NCBI GenBank assembly: GCA_000231825.2
Contig: JH720320.1
Location: forward strand, 376,019-440,018
DNA length: 64,000 nt
Direction of reading: 5' to 3'
Origin: Tetrahymena elliotti 4EA
Taxonomy: Eukaryota; Ciliophora; Oligohymenophorea; Hymenostomatida; Tetrahymenidae
In this document: piece by piece, positions 15,270 to 27,042 of the stretch
Position numbering within the stretch: the first letter of the stretch is position 1
Layout: the number at the start of each line of letters is the position of its first letter
The notes under the pieces: model-generated
What the model saw: only the letters and a program-made list of their open reading frames with translations
The model's database searches: none
Told to the model about the DNA's origin: nothing
Translations under genes and position numbers: made by a program

Positions 15270-15647
15270 ATGAGATAAACTAAAGATTTACAAAATATTT
15301 AGTCAGTAAACAAATCCAAAAAAGATCTTCGTTTATGAAACAAAATAATATTAGATTACAAATATAAATTGAATTGGGAAAAAATCACAAAGGCATTTAA
15401 AAAATTATTTAATTAACATAAAATTAAAATGCTATTCTTTAAGTATAAATTTAAAGCTCCTTATCAAGCAAAATCTTAAAAGGTGTTTTAGGAATAATCT
15501 ATTGTTCAAGATGTATTTACAAGCAATAAATTTTTAAGTCATGAAAGGAATGATTATCAATTAAAAATTTTTTAGGATGATTATTTATTTTTAATCTCTA
15601 CACATAATTATGATAAATAGATATTGCATGAAAAAATACAAAAATGA
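15270..15647 (+). pseudogene. Small reading frame interrupted by an in-frame TGA
   Basis: One frame runs from the ATG at 15270 to TGA at 15645-15647 and carries a single internal TGA at 15336-15338. Upstream of it the translation ends KSKKDLRL; downstream it continues in the same frame with NKIILDYKYKLNWEKITKAF. The downstream part looks like a helical, Myb/SANT-like segment, but this is not certain. The internal TGA could be a TGG-to-TGA loss of a tryptophan (pseudogene), a selenocysteine codon, or the end of a short frame beside chance sequence. No 3' selenocysteine element was identified. A GT...AG pair at 15306-15354 removes the TGA but shifts the frame into an early stop, so a simple intron does not rescue it. 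Confidence 0.35.
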
Positions 15648-16658
15648 AATTGAAAAATTGCTAAAAATAAATTTTTTTAATTAAATATCAGATAACTAAT
15701 GATTACTCAACCTTTAAATTTAACTTAAATAATATATTAAAAAAACCTATTAACTATCATTTAATTGAATTATTTTGAAGATTTATTTAAAATTATTTTA
15801 TTTTATTTTTTTAAGATTCTAATTAATTCAAAATCATCTTTTAACCTGTAATAATTTACTTTACTTCTCATAATTAAAAGAAAAAGTGAAATTATGATAA
15901 TTACTTTACTTAATTAGCAATATTTATAAATACGTATTTAATTTCATTGATGAGAAAAAAAATTATTTCTAAAATTTATTTTCAAAATAAAAAAGAGTAG
16001 CAAATGGAATGACAATTTTTCAAATCTGATTGATTTTAGATAGAAAATAGAGGCTCCATAAATTGATATTATATGATAGCTTTTAAAAAATTTATTAATA
16101 TCTAAAGTCCAAAACCTACTTTTTTACTTTTGACTATTTCCTATTTCTTAATATTTCTTTATGCACTATGTTAATGCTAATCGTACTAAAATAATTTAAG
16201 CAAAGAAAACAAAAAGTTGTCATTATAGAATTCTAATTTTTAAAATATTATAAAATTTAGAAATTAGTACACTCAAGTAGAATTAAGATTTTAGTTATCA
16301 GTTAATAGAAAATTAGCTTTAAAAAACAATTAGATCAAAGTTGTAAATTAAATAAAATTATTCTTACAGTATTTCAAAAATAAAATATTTATTTTGATAA
16401 TTTTAGGGTAAGCGCAAGTAGAATATGGATTTAGTTATTAATTAATAGAAAGAAAATTAGCTTTAAAAAGAATTTGATCAAAGTTATAAATTAAATCAAT
16501 AATTATTCTTACAAGATTTCAGAATTTTTTCACTAAATTTCTACCAATCAGCTAAATTTAAGAATTGATACTTATTTTTGATATATTTTTTAATTAAAAA
16601 AAAGTTCTTGAACAAATTAATATATTTTACCTTATTTATTGCAATTAGAAATATCAAA
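15648..16658. other. AT-rich spacer upstream of the helicase gene
   Basis: No gene seen. It contains an imperfect ~100-bp direct duplication (listed separately) and long A/T runs. Confidence 0.5.
16273..16520. repeat. Imperfect direct duplication, two copies of about 100 bp
   Basis: The segments 16273-16373 and 16414-16520 align along their whole length with small indels. Both contain CAAGTAGAAT near the start, GAAAATTAGCTTTAAAAA, GATCAAAGTT and ATTATTCTTACA in the same order. This is a local tandem-like duplication in the 5' flank of the helicase gene. No open frame is shared. Confidence 0.7.
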
Positions 16659-18318
16659 ATGCATCCATTTTCAAAGTTAGGATTAGATACTTGGATTTAA
16701 AAAACATGTGATAAAGTTGGATATTAAAATCCTACTAAGATTTAAGAATTAGCTATCCCTCCTCTCCTTAAAAAATAGCATGTTATTGGTAATAATAATT
16801 TCCAATTTAGAATGATGAAAATAAAATTAATTTATTAGCAAATTATATACATGATATAATAGCGATTTAATATTTGAATGTTTTTTGTATTTTTTAAATC
16901 TTAATCTAGCTAATGCAGAAACTGGTAGTGGTAAGACAGCTACTTTTGCCTTTCCCATTTTACAAGATTTAGCCAAAGATCCATTTGGTATATTTGCAAT
17001 AGTTTTAACAGCAAACAGAGAATTAGCAATGTAAATTTCTGAATAATTCACAATATTTGGAAGCTCTTTAAATTTAAGAGTTTCCACTCTTGTGGGAGGA
17101 GTAGATTTTAATAAGTAACTGAGTGAATTAGAAAGAATACCACATATTGTTGTAGGAACTCCTGGAAGAACATTAGATATGATAGATAAATCCCCTGTTT
17201 TTAAAGAATATATTGAGAATGTTAAGTATTTAGTTTTGGATGAAGCAGATAGACTTTTTGAAGATTCAATTATTGAGGATATACAAGCTGTAAATTAAAT
17301 TTTGGCAATCAATCAAACAAACAATTAAACTAATTTTATTAATAATAAAAGATTTTAGAATATATTCCATAGGAAAAGTAAATTATTCTAGCTACTGCTA
17401 CTATTAATGATGACTTCAATGATAAAAAGCTAAACGAAATCTTAAAAACAAATGTTAAGTTCGAGAGATTTTGTGTAAACCAATAAAAAAAAGTAGTCTA
17501 AACATTAAAGCAGGTAAATAAATTTTAGAATTTAAATATTGTTTTTAAATGCGAATACTATTTTAAAGGAGTTAATAAAATTACTAATTAAACTTTTAAA
17601 AAAAAAAGAAATTTGTCTTGGTACCTGAAATGGTTAAGGATTAAAACTTTATCAATCTATTGAATAAATTTAAAGGAATAAGTATGATTATATTTGTAAA
17701 TAAATGTAGAACTTGCCATTTCATAAATGCTTTGTTGAATCAACTTGGTTTCTCATCAACTAGCCTGCATTCAGGTTTAAAATAGGGATAAAGAATTTCA
17801 CATTTAAAAACTTTTAAAAGCTAAACAGCAAATATTTTAGTAGCTACTGATGTAGCTTCAAGAGGTTTAGATATACCAACTGTAGATTTAGTTGTTAATT
17901 ATGATATTCCTAAAAATTCTGATGACTATATTCATAGAGTAGGTAGAACAGCTCGTAAAGGTAAAAGAGGTCTTGCTATTTCAATCATGACACAATATGA
18001 TGTATAGCTAATTCTAAATGTAGAAAAGAATATAGGAGAAAAGCTAGAAGAATTAAAGGTTGATGAAGAAGAAGCTCTTGAAATAGCTCCTAAAATAAAC
18101 AAGGCTAAAAAGTTGATTAAAATTGTAAGCAATCAAATTAATAACTAAAAATTTATATTTATTTAATTATCATTTTTAAATAGAAAATGTCTGAAGATGG
18201 AAGTTCTGAATCCTTTGATAAATAAGAATAAGAAAAGAAAAATTACAAAGAATTCATAAGAGAGTAAAAAAAGCAAAAAAAGCTTGAAAATAAAAAAATA
18301 GATGTTGAAGAATAGTGA
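16659..18318 (+). CDS. DBP8: DEAD-box RNA helicase, DDX49/Dbp8 type, about 440 aa
   Basis: Dbp8/DDX49 acts in the nucleolus in 18S rRNA and small-subunit maturation. Exons: 16659-16788, 16910-17289, 17352-17513, 17609-18124 and 18184-18318; all phases agree. Motifs in order: Q motif GYQNPTKIQ (21-29), Walker A AETGSGKT (46-53), motif Ia written TANRELA (77-83) instead of PTRELA, GG (106-107), TPGR (127-130), DEAD (154-157), motif III TAT (185-187) instead of [16 protein letters not shown] (302-314), and motif [10 protein letters not shown] (333-340). The segments [10 protein letters not shown] and TQYDVQLI, and a C-terminal acidic helix, fit DDX49/Dbp8 better than other DEAD-box groups. Length fits this short family. 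The last exon adds a Lys/Glu-rich tail. The subfamily assignment is from remembered family motifs, not a tree. Confidence 0.88.
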
Positions 18319-20757
18319 TATTACTGGTATGTTTTGTTTTGTATTTTAGATTCTATAAAATGAAAATCTAACTAAATAATCAATCACTAAATTAAATTAA
18401 TTTCTTTAAATTGCTTTATGAAATAGTTTAATTTCTACATAAAAAGTCAATTCATTTTCCTTGCTATTAAACTTATTTTTATATTTTTATTTATCTTTTT
18501 TAACATAAACATATCTACATACAAATTTAAAATATATGTACATCAGAGTTTAATAAAATGGTAAAATTTCTTTTGTAAAATTATTCTTATAATATGAAAT
18601 TTACAAAAAATTCTTTATTGAGAAAAAAGCTTGTAATTAAGGAAAAGGATAGAAATATATCTCATACTCATTATTAATATAAGATCCTCAGTAAAATCAA
18701 AAACTCATTCAAATAATAATTCAATTTAATGTTTTTTTGTAATTATTTGAAATAGTCTTTATTTATAAAATATATATTAGGGTGTTGCATAATCTTTTCA
18801 TATGGATAAATTTAATCAAGATCCAAATAATTTTTTTTGGGGATTAGATAGAATTTTTACAAAATTTTAATTTCAAAAAAGAAAATTAAATGAGAGAGGT
18901 GAGTATATATATATTTAATAAATTAAATTTTTAAGAAACCATGACGTAGAAATAACAAAGTTCATAATTATTTAATGAAAAGGAAAAATAACTTTTTTAG
19001 TGACATTAATTTTTTAGTAATTACTTAACATTCAATTAATATCATACAAATCAAATAAATTATGTTAAGGATTAAATAGCATTTAATCATTAATATGTTT
19101 ATGATAGCATAAAATTTGTAGATTTTATGTTAAATAATTGAGTAAAACTCTTTTTTAAGATTTTAGTAAACAATAATCAGTTTTGAGTTCTTTAAATAAA
19201 TGCTTCAGTCAAAAATCCAGTCGTTTTATAATATGAGATTATTTCATTTAAGATTAGAACATCTATATCTTAAACTCCAATAAAATAGATTGATAGCAAA
19301 AATCTAAATAGGTAATGAATAAAATCGAATAAGAAACCTAAATTCTTTTGTCATTTTAGAATTAAACAGTTAATTTTAAGAGAGTTAATAATTCTTCTTT
19401 GAACTTTAGTTTATTGATTTCTCGATTGCTTTAGTTATTTAACTTTATTTTTACAACAATTTCTTAGTTTTTATTTTTTTCTAGGATATTAATTGCTTGT
19501 TAAATCTATTCTTCTCTTAATATCAAGAAAAGTTTTAATTTAAAAATAAATTTATAAACCTTTTAGAAATCAATTATCATCTGTAATAATGTTAAAAAAA
19601 CAGTAATATGTGAGAGTATGAATTTAACATTATTATTATAAAATGATTCTACGTTAAACATTTCTTTGTGCCCAAAGCTTAATAATAAAATGCATCGAAT
19701 TAATTAGCCGAAATAAACAGATATTTCAAGAAAGATTTTAGTTTTAGTCACATTCATCTCAGACACCATAAAATTATTACAAAATAGATATCCTAATATA
19801 AATATTAAATTTTCTAATTTCAGTGTTGGATATTTATATATATAAATACCAAGTAAAGTAATTAATCCTATTACTATTTAGTATAAAGCTAAATTAATTC
19901 CAAAGATATCTTAGTAAAAATTTAGCGTAGCTATAATTATTAAGTAATCAAAAATGTTAGCAAAAATATAAAGAGCTAATTCAACATTTTCTTTTAGTTT
20001 ATGGAATTCATCATTTATCAAAAATAGAACATATTGAGTTATTTAGAGTATATAACTTATCATCATCTAAATATTTAAATTACTATTTTAAGCTATTTAA
20101 ATTTTTTAAACATTGTTAAATGAAAAATAAATAATACCCTAACTAAGTACTTCTTTAAAAATATTTTAAATATATTTAAATTGAACAAAAAAATTTCATA
20201 ATTTAAATTAGAACTCTTGATAAAAGTATTGATTATCAAAAATAAAATTACAATTTTGTTGATAAAAAAAGCTTATGATATGATAGCATTAACAATAAAT
20301 AAAAATAGGAGATGTATAAAATCAAATATCTTTATGATGTAATCTTTTATTTTCGACTCTCTTTTTGAAAAAAATAAATAATTTTTACCAGCAAATTTGA
20401 AATGAATTTTTATTTTTTATTGTTTTTTATTGAAATATTTTTTTCTTTATATTTTATATGTACAATTGTTTTATTATTTTAATAAATAATAAGCTTTAAG
20501 CAAATGGCAAGTTACTTTTATAATTATTTAGGTTTCACATAAATGAGTATTTTATTATTATTAGCTTTTTTAGAATATTTTGTCAACTAACTTTCTAAAA
20601 TGAAGTTTATTAAATAATATCAAAAATTTGAAAAGGGAATTAAATGTTTTGTTTGATTTTGCTTTTAAAAGAATAATGCTTTATTATTTACTGATAGTTA
20701 ACCAAGCAATTTTCAAGAAGTAAAAATTTAACAGTAAAAACAGAAGTGATTTTTGAA
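18319..20757. other. AT-rich region with only weak coding signals
   Basis: A short plus-strand frame starts at the ATG at 18802 (MDKFNQDPNNFFWGLDRIF) and may be an exon, with a possible donor GTGAGT at 18899, but no matching partner exon was found. A TGA-free plus-strand frame near 19618-20038 has almost no acidic residues and is probably chance. Nothing else was recognised. Confidence 0.35.
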
Positions 20758-23700
20758 ATGTGTTTCAAATTATTTCACACCTGTTAAAAATCTATCATAT
20801 AATATTTTATTTGTTAAAATTTGTTGGATCTTTGCTTTTAAAATAAGATTAATTAAATTAAAAAGCTTCAATCAATATTACTTTAAGCTAAATGTAAAAA
20901 TCTATTACACCAAAGCATGTAAGGAGTAGTTCTAGCAATTACTTGTAAGATTTCTTTTCTTTATGCTTATTTATTAAGATATATTATAAGTTCTTTCAAG
21001 CAGTAGAAGCCTAGTCACTAAAATTACACAGTATAGTAACAAATTCCATTCTAATTTGAAACATTAATGACTCTTTAGAATATGAACAAATTTAAACATA
21101 CTTTGATCTAACAAATTCAAGAATGCAGTTAAATATCTTTTGAAGACCTCTAGGAGTAAGTTTAATTTCAAGATTTTAGTGACTTCAATAAGATTCAAGA
21201 TAACGAGGGAATAATTCTCATATAAACATATTTCAATGATGTAGGAGAATTAGTGAACAATAATTTAGAAAATTCTACAATGTTTAACTAGAGATTGTAA
21301 GAAATATAAGAAAATATTCTCAAAAACTACCCTTTCATATAAGTATTAGTTAAAAAACTATCTGAAAGTGAAGTGTTAGAGAAGAACGGAGCTAAATTTG
21401 GGCTTTTTGAAATTTTCTTGTGTTCTTAATTTAATTTTGTCATGAAAAAGGCCGTTATTTATTCAAAAGATCTACTAATTTAATTACCAACGAGTTAAAC
21501 TGTCTTGATAAACATATGTAATTAAAATAAATAATAATAATATTTACTTATGAATAATTTAAATAGAAAAATGCTTTAAATTAACCAATTTGAGAGTTAA
21601 TGTATCAGTTAACTCTCTAGACCACTTAGATCCTTAAATAGTTAAGACTTAACACTTTAGACAAAATAAACCTTCTTTAGAGAATGTCTAAATTACTCTG
21701 ACTTAAGTCAAAAAGGTAATATTATTTTCAAAACTAATTTATAATCTTCATTAATATAATTAAAAAATTCAAGGAGTAATAAGATGAATTGCCAAGCAAA
21801 TTGAACTCTCCTTCATCTAGAAAAGATATACTAAATTATGGTAATTAATTAATTAATCCTTTTTAAATTAATATATCTTTTTAAATTATGTAGTAAGACA
21901 ATCTGATGCTTTTATATTTAATAACTTCAATAAAGAAGTTAAGAACACAGGAAACCTAACAGGGAGAAATCAAATAGTTAGAAATAGCTTATCTTTGAAA
22001 TAGGGAATATAACTTATTTCAAGTTAAATAACAAATTAAAGTCAAAATTTTTCAAATAACTTAAATTCTACTTCTTTAACGCCAAGAAATGTGAAAAGAA
22101 ACACAAAATCAAACTCCATTTCTAAACTTGAAAGTGAAATTTTAGCAAAATTAACCTACTCAAGCTGTTCGAAGAATACAAATTAAAAATAAAATGTAAT
22201 CAAGTACAATTCTACTATCAACAGTTAAGGCTAAGCAGAATTTTAGAATATTTTATCAGAAGTACAATTTTATGAGCTGAAAATACATTCAAGTAACTTT
22301 ACAAAAGAGTGCACAATTGTAAGCTTTAATTCAAAAATTTTTATAATTTGCAATTCTATTTTAAGTAAACTATATTTAATAAACTCAATATATTTTGCTT
22401 TTTTTAAGACAATGTTTGAGTTTAAAGATAAATATCTTCTCAAATAAAAAAAATGATTATTTTTTCTCCTTATTCCTATAAAATGATTTCAATGAATTTT
22501 TAAACATTTTAAAAGTTAATTTCAATTAAATACAAAGTTTTATTTAATACAAATATTTTAGTAATTAGATATAAATGAGCTGAAAAGACAACAAGTGAAT
22601 GATTAAAATCTAGATTTAGATATTTTGATAGACAGGAATGATATCTGTAGTTGTGATGTGGTAGTAACATGTAACTCTAAGGGAATTATGCAATGTGCTA
22701 ATGTTTATATTTCTGATTAGCCTTTCAGCCAAACTTTTATTTGTAAATTAAGTTTAACAATCAAAATATTATTTACAATATTTTTTGTAAACCTTTTTTG
22801 TAGAAAATTTGAACTAAGGAAAGAAAATAGAAGCTATTTAATTGAATTATAATGTACAAACTAGAAGATATAGCTTTTATGCTCACCCTGGACAATACTT
22901 CATTTTAGTCTTTAACTAAAGTTATTACATTGAAGAGAGATAAATTTATATTAATTAAGGGGATTCTCCTAAATTAGATATAGACTTAAAACCTTTAACA
23001 ATGACTATGATTAGATTGAAGGCATTTGATATAATAAATCAATGCACAGTACCTAATGCTGAAATACTAGTTAAAGATACATAAGATAATCTCTAGTATT
23101 GTGGTAAGACGAATGGACTTGGTTTGATGGAATGCAAATTAAAATTTTCAAGATCGTTTAAAGTTTCGATTAGTAAAAATAATGAGTATATTTATTTCTA
23201 GTAAGTGATATAATTAGAAATGAATAGATTAGTAGATAATAATTATACAGTATACTTAATACCTAATAGCATGATATAAAATAAATAGTTTGAAATACTT
23301 GCTTACTTTCCACATAAATAATTTGATATTGATTTTAATGTAAGAACTTCAGATGGAATTAACATTAATAAATTTAGTCCAATTTAAAAAGTTATCATCC
23401 CAAGTTGCAATAATTACTATGATTAAATTGAGTTCAGCAATAGTAAAATCATTGAATTTTCTATCCAAAATGTGAATAGCAATATTGACTACGATATTGA
23501 GATCTACTCAAGGACTCCATTCTCAGATAAAAAGTGGGAAGAATACCAAAAGCAAAATCTTTTGAATGCTAACTTAAATGAATAAGAGATTCTACAAAAT
23601 ACAAAGAAACCCTTTCATAGGTCAGCTCTAAACATGAATAATTTTTTTATTTAAAAAAGAATCTCAATAGATTTAAATTTAATAAAATCTTGTTAAGAAA

Positions 23701-24205
23701 TACCAGTAGAGAAAAAAGAAGAGTAAGTGCTTCTACCTCAAACAGTAAATTACAAATTTTATCAATTTTTCGAATTAAATAATTTCTAAAAATTAGTTTA
23801 AAAGTGAAATGTCTCTTAAAATATTCTTTATATACAATAATTAAATCCTTCTATTTAAAGAAATAAACACTGATTTTGTTTCATAGCCAACTTGTATCGC
23901 TTCATTTATAAGTAAGATTATTTTTTAAAGTAAAATTATTAAAATTTATTTACATTTATTTAGGTACAAGCAAGATTTTTATTGAAAAAGTGCAAACAAC
24001 TAATAAATACAAAAGATAAAGTAATGATGAAAATGAAACTCCATCTTAAATATCATATATCTCTAATTAGGCTAAATAAATTACACCAAAAAATAGTTAA
24101 AACTCTAAAATATTCAATTTCATAAACATTTAAGATAAATAAGATCCATAAAAGTAAATAAAATAACCTCTCAGTCAAAGATTTTTAGAAAATAAAATTA
24201 TTTGA
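20758..24205 (+). CDS. Unknown large protein with likely beta-sandwich repeats, about 929 aa
   Basis: I do not recognise a named family. Exons: 20758-21517, 21567-21715, 21774-21840, 21894-22318, 22562-22742, 22804-23744, 23887-23911 and 23964-24205; all phases agree, including a 25-nt exon. The first in-frame ATG after an upstream TGA is 20758; 20917 and 21067 are alternatives. The N-terminal ~250 residues are helical with a hydrophobic stretch early on. A Ser/Asn-rich low-complexity linker follows. The region after about residue 440 has alternating short strands with repeats of a Gly-rich turn followed by Phe/Tyr and strand (GQAEFQNIL, TNGLGLMECKL, YNVQTRRYSFYAHPGQYF), resembling carboxypeptidase-regulatory or Cna-B-like folds. 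That fold is inference from pattern only. The C-terminal ~90 residues are Gln/Lys-rich. Confidence 0.7.
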
Positions 24206-24824
24206 TTTGTACTAGACAAATATTTATTAAATTTATAATAAAATAAATGAAAAGATTGATAAAAAATAAATAGAGTCTTTATTATGCTTATTATTGATGA
24301 AAATATATTTTATTTGTATGTCTAAGACTAAGACTTTATTTTTTTATTCTATTTGAATTTAAGCTTAAAAAAAATGTTCTTTGTTAATTAAACTTTTTTA
24401 ATATTCAAGATAAAGTAATTAATTATTTTTTTTTAAAATTTTTAATTTAATCTGTTACAAAAATAGAGTTAAGTGAATAAGATTTTTAAGAAATTTTAAA
24501 CTTGAAATTATAAAACATTTAATTTTAACAAATATTGATTTCATAAAGGGTAAAATCGATAGTACAAAAAGCTTTTGTTTTTTTAGCGAAAATCAATAAA
24601 ATAAAGAAGTATTGATAAAAGTACATAAAGTAAATTCTTTTAATTATTAAACAAGTAGTAATTAAAAGTAGAACTATTTATATTTGATTCAATAATTGTT
24701 AACAATGGATTCTAAATAATAAAGAAAAAAATCAGGTAATTCGTTGGGTTCTTTTTATTGTCTTATTGATTTGATAAATGTCTAATCTCCCCATAATATT
24801 TAGAAATCAAGAGTAAATTTTAGA
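24206..24824. other. Spacer, possibly with a 5' exon of the next gene
   Basis: An ATG at 24705 (MDSKQQRKKS) is followed by GTAATT at 24736 and looks like a short first exon, but none of the obvious acceptors restores the frame of the downstream gene. The rest is A/T-rich. Confidence 0.4.
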
Positions 24825-26350
24825 ATGAAGAAAAATAAATATTTTATATATTTTTTTAAATAGAGAACTAATTCATCAATTCAAAATACTTATGAAGTTT
24901 CTTCAATAAATGGTGAAACTGTAGACACCATTTAACAATATGAAAAATCTGATAATTCTCAAAATGATTATTTTAAAGATTTTCACTAATAAGTCAAGCC
25001 AGTAAGAAGAAAAAGCTAGCTTTCTTTATTTGATAAGCAGGATGAAATAAATTCTTATTATATCTCTAGAAATATTTCAAAATTTGATACAGAGATTGGA
25101 TCACCTAAAGGAAGTGGAGTCTTTGGGTAATCTTAGAAGCAAAATGAGCCAAGTGTAAAATAATTTCTTAGTTTAATAAAATTTAACTAAATAATGAAAT
25201 TAGAATAATTAATCTAGATCGATGATCAATAATAGTATTTTAAATGGTGCTCTATTATCTAATCATTCAAGAAACGTTTCTATGCACAAAAGGAATCTTT
25301 CAAATCTCAGCTTAGATTTTTTTAAACCGTTTTCAGTAAAAATTTGCAAATAAGAAATATTGGAACAAAGAAATAAGTTAAAAGAAAAAATTGGTTCAGA
25401 GCTTGATGTAAAATTGAAAAAAAGTTAGGACATGTATGTAAATTTAAAGGAATAAATGTTAAATTAAATAAAACAGAAGAAGAAAAACAATATTTTTTAA
25501 ATTGATAAAGATCAAGAACCTGTTAATTTTACAGTCTAGCTTAATAAACAATAACATTTAAGTGAAAAATAACTAAAATAAGAATCAGTTAATAGCAAGC
25601 TCCATCTTGAAGGATCTCTTCTTCATAATAATAGTTATTTCACCAAGAAATATAGGAGATAAGGTAATATTTAAAAAATTTAATACGTTTTATTAAAAAT
25701 ATATTTTAGATACATAGGAATTTATGAAAAGAGGTCTTGAACGTATTAATGATTCATCTGATTTAAAGATAATTAAGAAAATGGAAGATTAAAATACACA
25801 TTTAGTATCAATAAGAAATGAATCATTAAAATGTGTAAGCTAAAGAGATGAAAAGAAACTTGATTGGGATTCAAGTACTAACCAATACGAAAACAGACAA
25901 GAAAAGAAAGCTTAGTTTGAAAAATAGAAAAAAATAATTACTGAGTGGTATATTTAAAGTAAATATAGAGGTAAAATCAAAGAGTAAATCACCTTAGAAA
26001 AAAAATATCCATATATGTAAAACTCACAATATCTATACAATAACCTTTACAATGTTTAAGATTTATACCCTTTCGATCCCTATCAAGATGAGGAAGTAAG
26101 GTTATAAAACTAAAAAAAAGATGAGCAACTAGTTAAGCTTATCAACTACAAAGAAAGGCTTGTACATGCTCCTATAATTAAAGAACTATAATAGTAAAAC
26201 TAAAATTTTTAATTTAATTTACAAATAATATTTAATAAAATTTCATCATACAAAAAAAGAAAACTAAAGGAAAACAACTAAAGAGTTCCTCTTATAATAA
26301 GCGATGCTTTCATCAAAGCAGAAAAAAAGCAGAATATCCATCACATTTGA
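24825..26350 (+). CDS. Hypothetical charged Gln-rich protein, about 476 aa
   Basis: Exons 24825-25154, 25204-25663 and 25710-26350 join in frame across introns of 49 and 46 nt. Two overlapping readings near 25150-25400 are resolved by the 49-nt intron, which switches the frame cleanly. The ATG at 24825 is the first in frame, but it lies in AT-rich, intron-like sequence, so the true start may be an upstream exon near 24705. The protein is rich in Gln, Lys and Ser with Ser/Asn-rich stretches, a coiled-coil-like part (EILEQRNKLKEKIGSELDV) and a C-terminal half with TEWYIQSKYRGK and LYPFDPYQDEE. I see no known domain. It may be a ciliate-specific cytoskeletal or signalling protein, but this is not supported by a motif. 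Confidence 0.65.
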
Positions 26351-27042
26351 AAAAATAGTAATATTTTAATAATTAACTTTTCAAACAATCAACCAAAAAT
26401 AAATATAATATCTAAATCAAAAATATACAAACAAACCAACACATTTTAATAATCCATTTCAAATAAACAAAATACAATTATAAACAAAAATAAATTTACT
26501 CATTTCAATATAGATTTTAATAATTCCTATTCTATGTATAAGGGTTAGAAGATTAAGGTCTTCTTTATTTGTTAGATGTTATGATATTCCTTAATTTTAA
26601 AAATTCCTTTTCTTTCATCTATTATGCTTGAATTTCCAATTACTTTCTCATTTCCATTTCTTTTTCTTTAAATTATCTACAATTTTATTTTTTAAAAATA
26701 ATTAAAAAACTACATAAGAAACTTTATTTTATTTGTATTTTTTGGGTATGGTTTATAATTAGTCAAGTTATTTTAGAAATTAAAAGAGATAATACAAGAT
26801 TTTAAGATGAATCAATCAATCAAAGATCATTTGAAACTGAATATTATGATCAACTTAATAATTGAAATTATAAAACTCTCTTTAGTTTTTTTTAATAAAT
26901 TAAATAAAAATAAAGTAGGATATTTATTGTTTCAATATAACTTTCAAAGTTTATTTTAAACTCTTAGAGATATTCAAGGATTTATTTCGTTTTATTTTTA
27001 ATCAACAGAAAATTTTATCTTTTTTAAGAATTTAAAATTGAC
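26351..27042. other. Spacer between convergent genes
   Basis: 3' flanks of a plus-strand gene ending at 26350 and a minus-strand gene ending at 27043. Only A/T-rich sequence is visible. Confidence 0.5.

Noticed and set aside
19618..20038. A TGA-free plus-strand frame starting at an ATG
   Set aside because: About 140 codons with almost no Glu or Asp and no recognisable motif, unlike genuine genes in the window.
21156..21179. A 24-nt GT...AG segment as an intron in the 929-aa gene
   Set aside because: It is too short for an intron here and reads through in frame with a sensible sequence, so it is kept as coding.
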